Below, one piece after another: positions 55,360 through 64,000 of a stretch of 64,000 nt of DNA (the stretch's first letter is position 1; every line of letters starts with the position of its first letter). Source of the DNA: Bettongia penicillata ogilbyi (Eukaryota; Chordata; Mammalia; Diprotodontia; Potoroidae); NCBI GenBank assembly GCA_023548195.1, contig JAJHZJ010000311.1, forward strand, positions 9,803,226 to 9,867,225. Reading direction: 5' to 3'. The translations under genes were made by a program, and so were the position numbers. The notes below the pieces were generated by a model. That model was not told the origin of the DNA. It saw only the letters and a list, made by a program, of their open reading frames with translations, and searched no databases.

Positions 55360-58180
55360 AAGACAGAGGATCCCTGTTCAGACAATATTGCTCTACAATA
55401 TCCCTGGAATTCTCCATGCAAACATTTTTGTATCTGTATATGTATACCCCTGTGTGCATGTATTGTGAGATTGTTATATATCAGGTTTCTGCCAAATACT
55501 GACTCTATTAGGCATCCAAAATCAACCCAAACTGGTTATTTTCTCTGGTCTCCATAAAAAAGTGATTTGAAACTTATTGGTTTTTGGTTAGGAGACAATG
55601 TGTTACAACAAAAATTTCCTCATGTATAAAATGATGAAGTTGGACTAGATATATTCTAAGGTTCTTTGGGGCTAAAAGACCTTGTCACATGGATACATTT
55701 AATTCATAAAAGTATTGTTATGGAATGAACTACCCCCTCTCTTGCAAAACTATTTTATCTCAAAGTCACATCAATATAGAACTAATTAATGAAGCTGGGT
55801 AAAACAGGCCCATAATTGTGCTACTTAAGAGTCCCAAAGACCTTTCCAGTTTGCAGAAAATCTTGTGTTTTAGTAGACTTCATTAGAAAATACTACTGAA
55901 TTTTTTGAATCATGGGGGGTAAGAACACAGGACCTGTGATTTATGAAAATTGTCATTTTTGGTATTCTTGCAAGTTTGGCTAATGTGTGAAGATATACTC
56001 TCAAAGAACACATCATCAAGATTTTAGATAAGATTGGTGTTTTATTAATAAAGTCTGGGGTCTCTGCAAACATACTTGAAACCATAGTTAATTTATTACA
56101 GTACCTACTACAGTTCTCTAAAAAATGTGTTAACATTTTTATTAAAACTGAGAGAAAAAACCCAGAAGCTGTCAATAGCCAGAAAAGCATTTTGCTACCA
56201 TAAGTGATTTCTATGATAATTACCAAATATGGACCTTAAAATATTATGTAAATTTTATTAAGCGACAAAGTCACGTAAGATTTTGAAAAATGATACCACA
56301 GTTGCTCATTAAAGGGGTCTATATGGATGTAAATCTCTTTAAAGATTTATTTTCTTATTCTTTGAAGAAAAGTAACTTTGCTGAGATATTAATGACCTAA
56401 TTGTGAATAGAATATCCCATTTTGTTTGAAGGATAGTTCCCTTGATCCAGTCAATAAATAACTACATGTGGAAAAACTGACATTGGATTGATGGGCAAGT
56501 ATTGTAATCACCAAGAAGAGATTTATGATTTGTGGGAATAATATGAGGGTACAAATACTGATGAATTGAAGTTTATGGGCCTTTTATAAATGACTTTGGG
56601 TATTTATATTTAATGTGCCAATACAGTAGTAGACATACCTGAGAATATTTTTCTGGGGTGTTTCCTTATCCTGTTAATTCATTAAAGAAAGTTTTTGGAC
56701 TCCCTGGAGGTTCTTCACCTGAAATTCCAGACCTGTGACAGAAATACTTTCTAGATCGTATAGTAGGCAGGGGATCATAGTATAAGGAACAGTACCTTAC
56801 AGTCGCAGTCAAAAGACACAAAACTTATCCACTAATATCGATTCACCCATCTGAGATCTGTGGATGGATATGTAGAGACATATATATTATCAATATATGG
56901 AATTCTTGGTGCCAAAAAGAATTCCCATCTCTTCTCAAATAATGAGTCAAAAAATTGCCCATAATAATTTGGTCTGGGTATCTTGACCTCAAACTAATTA
57001 TCTAATATTGGATGAGGCCAGGATTCAAATTTTCTAAGTAGTATGAAGTACCACTGCCACTGAGGGGGAAAAATAAATGGGTGGAAAGGAATAAAGGGGA
57101 AAGAAATGAGAGTAAAACTTTGTAATCTTCAGTAGAGCCTTTGTGTCTCTCTCAGGTGGTTCTTATGTCCCTAGTCTCAAAGAACTTAACGTGAAAGATG
57201 TGCCACATTTACAATTCTGTAGATATGACAAATGGGTTCAATTTTGAATCTGATAGCTAATCAGAAACAACTATATTTGTAATTAGCAAAGGAGCAATCT
57301 CAAAAGTTCCAGAGTTTGGATTGTAGTTTGTGCAGACTGACAGAAGGTGGGATACCTATTCAGTGTTTATCTGAACTAATCAGATTTTCTGACTCTGCTA
57401 AATTCACTTAGAAATACTAGGAGATTTGGTTGCCTATAAGTCATTTCTAAAACAAGATCTGGTTTGAGTCTGAGTTTGAAAAAAAAAGGCAATAGTTTAT
57501 TATAAAGTACAAATGCCTGCCTACCAAATCTGTCACCTATTTCTTTGGAGTAGTTGTTCTATGTAAAATGTGTTCTATGATGGAAATAGGAAAAATGAAT
57601 TATCTTTCTGGTTTCCATATTGCCTCATATCTTGATTTGGGTTAGTTTGACTGTTTCCTCTTACCAGATACCCTAAAACTAAGCATTTGGAAAAGCTACT
57701 CACTTTAATCACTTCATTTTAAAGCACTATCTTATGGCTACAGAAGCTCCTGGACAGAATCCTTCTCCATCTTGCCAGTTTAGCTCTGGTTCCATTGCCA
57801 GGTCATCTCTAATTATTAGCTTGGTAAGATCATGAGAGTGAGACTATGAGATAACTGGGACAAGCTCATTCAGCACAGCTGGAACTGAATTTCTTGATGA
57901 GCAACTCAACATAGGTGATGTTGATTTATGTTGATAAAATGGCATAATTGGATTATTGAAGTATTCAAAAAATTCAGTGGGATTTGCTATTTGAAGTGGA
58001 AATATGAAACTACAGGCACACACTTTAGTGTTTACCTTATCTATAAAGCTAAAAACTGCATTTGGGCAGTAACAGTAGGCCCTAAGTAACTATAATACTA
58101 TGAAAATGCTGCTTATTATTGTAACCCATGACTGAGCACCTCTGGATTTACAAGGGTAGGATTCAGTCCTGTGAGTAGTT
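55360..58180. other. unassigned non-coding DNA
   Basis: 2.8 kb without a recognised repeat. The longest frame (118 codons, minus strand 56226-55870) has no motif and no supporting context. Confidence 0.4.
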
Positions 58181-58187
58181 TCTAAAA

Positions 58188-58385
58188 CAGAAGTTCTCAA
58201 AGCGTGGACCAGGAACTCCTTCGGGGTCCACATGGACCTTTCATTATATGCATATATAATATATGTATATCACAATACACACATGTATAATTCACACAAA
58301 CACATATGAAAGCACTTTGGGGGAGTCTTCAATAATTTTTTAAAATGTAAAGGGGTCCCCAAACTAAAAAGTTTAGGAACCACTG
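58188..58385. mobile_element. hAT-like DNA transposon with 8-bp duplication
   Basis: It starts CAGAAGTTCTCAAAG and ends with the inverted form (AGGAACCACTG). It is flanked by TTCTAAAA (58180-58187) and CTCTAAAA (58386-58393), an 8-bp duplication with one mismatch, diagnostic of hAT insertion. A TATA/CACA microsatellite has grown in the middle (about 58240-58310). Non-autonomous, 198 bp. Confidence 0.75.
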
Positions 58386-58394
58386 CTCTAAAAG

Positions 58395-59500
58395 GTCTAT
58401 TTCTTCAGTTCATTATGTTACCAACAAATATCGCTAAATAAAACAAATATGTGTGTGTGTATGTATTTCATGTTTATGGTTCCACAAATGTGAACAATAG
58501 GGTACACAGTTCCCATAATAAGCACTTGAGATAACAAAAACAAAAACATTTTATTTCATAATACATATAATGAAAAAACACTTGAAGGTGCCCATCATGA
58601 AATGTAGCAAACCAATAAAGGCAGTCTTAAATAAGCCATATAAATATAATTCTCCTAACTTTCTGGTGGGTTCCTAGTTTGTACAGCATTCTAGAACTTC
58701 TCCAGACTTTGAGGACCATCCTAGAGTTTGGGATATTCTCAAAGGTGAACTGAAGTTGTGATTTTACCAGAGCAATAACTTGAAATTCCAGGGCATCTCT
58801 TTTTATGTAGACTTTTTTCCAAGCAACATAGTTAGTGCCCCTTCTGTGATCTGAGGCTTACCTAGAAAGGCACAAAATGCTTTGCAGCTGCTGGACAGAG
58901 CCTACACTATCCCGGTATCTTAACTGTAATAATGAGTACTGAACCATAGACTTTTATTCCCTCAATACTGTGACTTTAATCCCTTAGGGATTCTCCAGTT
59001 GCAAAAGGATCAGTGAAAACATGGATGCTACTCTATTCTTTCTGAGAGGCATAATTCTCAAGAAATATAGTTTTCTGGATAGAGAAACTGACCTTTTGAA
59101 TTTGGATCTATTTAAGAGCAACTCCTAAGGCTGATGTTCTAAAATACATCCAAGACCAAAATGTCACTTCTCAGATATGAGGGTTAGATTATGGCATTGA
59201 GCTACCCAGGTAATCCCCTTCTTCTAACTAGGAGGCAGGAACTAAAGAACGAAAGAATAACAGTGCCCTAAACTCATCCCAAGACCATAGCACGATTGCT
59301 TTTAACTCATGTACTTTTCTAGAATACTTCACTACTCACCTAGGTACTTCCACCCTTTGAGCAGAAAAACACAACACTCCCAAACCTCCAGTCTCTATAT
59401 TATGTCTAGAAAAGGGTGGCGTGGGGGGGGGGGGGCGAAAGCAAAAGGTAACCAAGAAACTCTTTTCTTGGGCTGTGTTGAGTAGAGAAGCATACTCGCT
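58395..59500. other. unassigned non-coding DNA
   Basis: No repeat is recognised except a poly-G run (12 G) at about 59425-59436 and a short TG tract at 58450. Confidence 0.4.
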
Positions 59501-59504
59501 TCTT

Positions 59505-60520
59505 TGTGTCAAACATTTATTAAGCAGGTACTGTGCTAAGTGATGGAGATACAAAGTAGAAGGAGGAGAAAAAAAGTCCCTGAACTCAAAGAGCTCCTAT
59601 TCTAATAGGGAAAACAAAAATTTAAACAATTATATACAAAAATTGTTACATACACAGTAAATCGATAGATGTTCAATGGAGGGAGGGCACTAGCATTAAG
59701 AAAGATCAAGAAAGGATCCCTGTAGAGAGTAGAATTTTAGCTAACGTGAAGAAAGTCAGGGCAGAAAAAAGACAGAGATGAGGAGACAGTTAATTTGAGG
59801 AATGGGGAGACAAAACAGTGCAAATGACAAAATAGGGAGATGGAATATCTTTTGTGAGGAGACCAATAGAAACAAATAGTATACAGAAAGGCAAAATATA
59901 TAAGATGATTTGAAAGATAGGAATTGGCAAGTTTTGTTAAAGCCAAACAGATCAAATCCAGCCTCAGACACCTGACACTTACTAGCTGTTGTGACCCCTG
60001 GGCAAGTCATTTAATCCTAATTGCCCCAAAACCTTGAAGGAGAAGAGAACAGGGACCAGAAAGAGCCTTATGGGACATCCAGCAGTAAGCTCTGAAAATA
60101 CCAGACCTCTGAAAAAAATTTCATGACCGCACTTTTAAATTTAATATGCATTACTAACTTTTTATCTATCACTTTCTCAAGTTTAGACAAGCAAATGATA
60201 TATCAAGCCTTGATTTGCAGCCTTTACTGATTTCTGAGGCATTATTGCTCATGGTGAAAAATTTTATAATTACTTCTCTCTAACACCAGAATGAACTGAC
60301 TCTGGACCACAGCTGGGGCACCTCTGGTTACTGAAGTATTATTTGTATGAAGATCCAGCAAAGGAGATTATTTATGGTCAGATGGATGGAAAGAGAACAG
60401 GACAGAGCATTGTCAAGAAAAACTGGAGAGAGCAGAGTATCAGAAGGGGATGATCAAGTGTGAAAGGCTGCAGAGAGCTCAAGAAGGATGAGGATTTAGA
60501 ACTAGAGGGAGGAAAATGAA
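59505..60520 (+). repeat. old ~1 kb interspersed repeat, copy 2, with nested SINE
   Basis: It opens with the same L2/MIR-type terminus as the copy at 3060 ('aagcaggtactgtgctaagt', 'gatggagatacaaagtagaa'), then 'ggagggagggcactagcatt', 'gggagatggaatatcttttg' and 'gttaaagccaaacag'. After a SINE and an unassigned ~230-bp segment it continues 'gagagagcagagtatcagaa' and 'gagagctcaagaaggatgag'. No coding capacity. Confidence 0.5.
59951..60032 (+). repeat. tRNA-derived SINE (MAR1-like), 5'-truncated
   Basis: 'atcaaatccagcctcagaca' (box B region), 'cttactagctgttgtgaccc' and 'gcaagtcatttaatcctaat', then 'tgccccaaaacc', match the 3' two thirds of the marsupial tRNA-derived SINE. It lies inside the old repeat. 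Confidence 0.65.
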
Positions 60521-60524
60521 AGGA

Positions 60525-62335
60525 TAGTGTTGGGTTGCTAATGCCTCCCAATTCTATGTCAAAAATCACGAGTGAGAATACCCTCCAACTCCTCTGATGG
60601 TTGAAAGAGGAAGAGTCAAAATGACAACACCATTCAACATTGAATAATGCTGCAGCACTTGTGTGCATTACTGTCAATCACCAGGTACACGGGTTTTTTG
60701 TTGTTTTTTTGGGGGAGGGAATCTTTTCACTAACCTCTTGTTTTCAGTTATCTTCTCCAATAAGATACAAGGTTTTATTCCTCTCTCCCTCCATTTCTTC
60801 CATTTCTGATGTCTGAAATGTTCCCACCTTCCTTGCTACCTACAGCTAACCTCTGCTGAAACATGGAGTCACTCACCACTGGCTAATTACAACAGTTATG
60901 GGCTCTCTTCTCTGTTGTTAGGTTTCCAGGCACTATCATGCAAATGAGGATATTACTCATATGGAATAAGTACCCTTATTGAAACAATGCCCCTCTGATG
61001 GGTGCTCACCACCAAATTAAAACACTTTGCTCAAATGAACACAATTTGACCGGGACTCAAATGTGTATTTATACTTCCCTATTGGGAACATTTATATTGA
61101 TCACTTTTCTTTCCATGTAGCCTTTCTTCTCGCAGTGACAATCTGGCTCTTCAAATTTACATTCTTCTATCTCATTTTATTAAAAGGTTTTAAAAATATT
61201 AATTTGGCTAAGTCATAAATGGTGCCCAAACTCTCACTCATTCATTTGAAAAGAATAGTAAACATTATTAGGAACTTATCTGTATTTGTACTATCTTTCA
61301 TTTATTTAAAAATAAAATATAAAATTCCCTCAATAAATGAGAAAAAGTGTCAAAAACAGGTTGTCTGTGTTTTGGATGTATTGGTATACAGGATACTTGG
61401 GAACATATAAAAATTACATAAAAAATAAAATGTGCTTCTTGGTTGGCAAGCTTACCCCATTCTTGGGTGGGGGGCTTGTTTCTTTATGGATGTTATAACC
61501 TCTGTAAGTAGGGTTCTTCTGCGATGATTCTGGAGGACTTTCAAAGACTAAAAAAGTTTGCAAGATTCTGGACAAGAGAAAATTATAATTCTAATTTCAG
61601 GAAAATGGCCCCAAAAGTTTTACTGATACTCTTAATATTTAAATGCAATTAGTAATATAAAAAAGGCTTTCTTAGAGATAATAGAAGTCATGAAAAGGTA
61701 TTAAACAATTCTTATGTACCTGTTCTCCTTTGAATATAATCTGATCCTAAATTTAAAGGCACAAAAAAGGGAATTAGGAAACCTAGAGATAGACACTAAA
61801 ATTAGCTATTAAAAGATTAGAACATTTTTCAGAATGATAGGCACCGAAAGTCTGACAATATATCCAGGAAAACTAAAGGAAGGTGGAATAGAATAGAAAA
61901 TAGGAGGAGTTTTGTTGAAAATTTTAAGTCCCTGAATACTGGTCAATAGAAAGGCAATTTAAAATGATATAGGGCACATCTCCAGAGGACCTATGATGAA
62001 ACATATTACCCACTTCCTCAATTCCTGACAGAAAGGTGTTGGACTCAAAGTGGGGACACAACACATACACTTTTTGAACTTAGTCACTGCATGCTATACT
62101 GCTACTTATTTGTCACAAGAGATTTCAACCCCATACACATCCATTTTAATTGGATGGAGAAAGAAGTGGCAATGGTAATGTCTTCCCCTAAATTACAAGA
62201 AGGAAAGAAACAGCAAGACCATTGAAATTTGCAAAGAGAAGTACACAGGGAATTTTCAGGAAGAAGCACAGACAAATAGGACAGTTTTGGTTAAATAACA
62301 AGTTGAATTTATTATGTTCTTTAAAAAGAAGTGGG
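60525..62335. other. unassigned non-coding DNA
   Basis: No gene or repeat recognised. An octamer ATGCAAAT sits at about 60939 in a non-repetitive stretch (60800-61090), and a G/T-rich simple tract at 60690-60720. Confidence 0.4.
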
Positions 62336-62339
62336 ATGA

Positions 62340-62990
62340 GAGATCATAAAAAGGGGAAAGGACTCACATGTACAAAAATGTTTATAGCAGCTCTTTTTTT
62401 GTGGTGGTTAAATAATTGAAAATTAAGGGAATGACCATCAGTTGAGGAAGTGACTGAACAAGTTGTGGTATATGAAAGTAATGGAATATTATTATGTTAT
62501 AAGAAAGGATGATCAGGCAGAATTCACAAAAAAAAAATTCTGGGAAAACTTATAAGAACTGATGCTGAGTAAGGTGAGCAGAACTAGAACATTGTAAAAT
62601 GATCAACACTATGCAGCACTGCAATGATCCAAGTCAATTCCAAAAGACTCACATACTGGAAAAATGCTATCCACATCCAAAGAAAGAGCTGTAGTCTGAG
62701 TGCAATAGTGAAGCATACTATTTTATCTTATTTTTATTTCTCATGTTTTTTTTCCTCTGTGTTCTGACTCTTCTTTTCACAATACAACTAAGGTCGAAAT
62801 ATGTTTAACATTATTGCAATATGTGTAACCTATATCAGATTGCTTGCCATTTTTGGGGAAAAGGGGATGGGAGGGAGGGAGAAAAATTTGGAACTCAAAA
62901 ATGTATAAAAATGGATGTTGAAAACTATTTTTATATGTGATTGGAAAAATAAAATACTATTTACAAAAATAAGAAAGAAAAATGTAAAAA
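62340..62990 (+). mobile_element. 5'-truncated L1 3' end, plus strand
   Basis: It starts in the last part of ORF2 ('gtacaaaaatgtttatagca', 'gttgtggtatatgaaagtaa'), continues through 'ctgatgctgagtaaggtgag', and has a 3' UTR with 'gatgggagggagggag' and 'ttggaactcaaaa'. It ends at AATAAA (62950) and an A-rich tail. It is the plus-strand counterpart of the 3' ends at 6815 and 13751. Confidence 0.75.
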
Positions 62991-63163
62991 AGTAAAATAA
63001 AAATAAAACAAGCCTCCAAAATGCAATAGAATATATGATTTGTAGCTTTATATATAATCATCTTTTTTTGATTCTATTTCTATAGGAAATACATTTTTGA
63101 GAGTGTTTGATAGGTTCCAGAATAATTTATATGTATTGCACTATTATGGCATATAATTATGTG

Positions 63164-63205
63164 TGTGTGCTGTGTGTGTGTGGTGTGAGTGTGTGTGTGT
63201 TTAGC
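63164..63205. repeat. GT microsatellite
   Basis: Short imperfect (GT)n tract. Confidence 0.9.
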
Positions 63206-63392
63206 TAGTGAATTCCAGGGGTTCAAAATGAGAAGGGAGTAGAATAACTGAATATTTACTAGATTTTGAGTCAGAGGTCTCGTGTTGAATCCTGTCCTCT
63301 GACACCCACTATATGTGGGGCATTAGTTCAGATATTTATCTATTCATGATTCTCTCTTTCCTCCTTTATGAAATGAGGATGTTGAGAAAGAC

Positions 63393-63595
63393 CAGAGATG
63401 TCAAATGCATAGGCCAACAACACTTCCTAAGTGTAGGTCTGAACCAGATTAAAATGTAACTGGGAAAATATTTAACAAAATAAAAACAATAGAATAAAAC
63501 TGATAGGGTTAATATGTGGTTTTCTAAGTTGATATGTGGCCCAAAGAGATCCTTCTGTATATTGCAGTGGCCTCTGTTGGGGATTGACACTCCTG
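63393..63595. mobile_element. non-autonomous hAT-like DNA transposon, copy B
   Basis: Termini 'cagagatgtcaa' and 'ttgacactcctg' are inverted repeats (10 of 12). Internal 'accagattaaaatgtaactg', 'gaaaatatttaacaaa' and 'atatgtggttttctaag' repeat those of copy A at 29716-29905. The ends are intact but I could not find a convincing duplication. Confidence 0.65.
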
Positions 63596-63599
63596 GAGT

Positions 63600-64000
63600 A
63601 GTTGTCCTCTGTCATCTTTTCTAGTCTCTCAATACGATCCTTTAAGCCAAAAGTAGGGCATTGTCAAATCTCAAGTGTTATCTAACAAAGGAAAAGAAGT
63701 TCTGGATCAAACTCCCCTTTGAAGTCAAATTATCCTTTATGTACTTTTAGCAAGTTCCCTTATCATTGTTATTATCAATTGCATAATTATATCATTGCTA
63801 TTATTATGGGTAAACAAAGAGTTCCTCACCTGGTAGGGAAGTTTGGTGGCATGGCCTCCAAGTTTAGCCCTCAAAGAACAGATATGGGGGAAATTACAAG
63901 GTCGTTTCTCAAAACACTTTGCAGATTGATGAAGCAAACCCAATAGCTTGTGTTTCACTCTTGGATAAATTGTATAGGTCCTCATCTACCCACAATGAGG
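63600..64000. other. unassigned non-coding DNA
   Basis: Opposed frames of 75 and 82 codons overlap here. Neither has a recognisable motif. Confidence 0.4.

Noticed and set aside
55870..56226. 118-codon minus-strand ORF
   Set aside because: No motif or homologous pattern; length is within chance expectation for 64 kb of AT-rich DNA.
59425..59436. Poly-G run as a G-quadruplex
   Set aside because: A single 12-G run is present. It could stack with itself but there is no set of four separate G-tracts, so nothing beyond a simple repeat is supported.
1..64000. CRISPR arrays, operons, prophage or plasmid features
   Set aside because: Everything recognisable is mammalian retrotransposon or DNA-transposon sequence. 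No regularly spaced repeats and no dense coding are present.
1..64000. tRNA genes suggested by box B-like motifs
   Set aside because: The GTTCAAAT-type matches all lie in SINE heads, without a complete cloverleaf or CCA-side acceptor pairing.

Overview
The window looks like nuclear DNA from a marsupial mammal. It is AT-rich, contains no long open reading frame, and is built almost entirely of interspersed repeats on an old, non-coding background. The diagnostic evidence is the repeat set seen together: L1 elements whose 5' UTR begins near a GCCAAGATGG motif and whose ORF1 has a long Glu/Lys-rich coiled coil; an RTE (BovB-type) LINE; tRNA-headed CORE-SINEs with an RTE-like tail; THER/MIR SINEs; a marsupial-type SINE ending in GGACAAACACAACAA; and small hAT-like DNA transposons. 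Family assignments rest on recalled consensus patterns, not on a database search. Opossum and Australian marsupials cannot be separated from this alone.

Layout. 1-4150: unique-looking DNA, two MIR-like SINEs and one copy of an old ~1.1 kb repeat. 4155-28010: a ~24 kb LINE-1 block with at least nine L1 copies or fragments in both orientations. The largest is a minus-strand L1 (6815-13455) interrupted by a second, plus-strand, internally deleted L1 (from 10441) that appears to carry extra 3' sequence. Further pieces are a 5'-truncated L1 with a 14-bp target-site duplication (13751-14759), a solo LTR with a perfect 6-bp duplication (18041-18611) inside another L1, an LTR-like insertion (about 22031-22599) in a third L1, and two L1s that keep ORF1 but have lost nearly all of ORF2. 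28011-51000: mostly non-coding DNA with MIR/THER SINEs, four RTE-tailed SINEs on the minus strand, hAT fragments, an eroded LINE with endonuclease and reverse transcriptase remnants (36370-37950) and several microsatellites. 51055-55355: a dense composite of THER SINE, palindromic hAT, an L1 5' end with readable ORF1, and a BovB-type RTE inserted into a SINE. 55360-64000: mostly unique-looking DNA, a hAT with an 8-bp duplication, a second copy of the old long repeat, an L1 3' end and another hAT.

I found no host protein-coding gene, no tRNA or rRNA gene, and no CRISPR or prokaryotic features. All recognised coding sequence is dead retrotransposon ORF. The interest lies in the nested architecture, which lets the order of insertions be read, and in a few oddities (possible 3' transduction, ORF1-only L1s, an AT hairpin flanked by a 13-bp repeat). 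I see no evidence of a new functional system.
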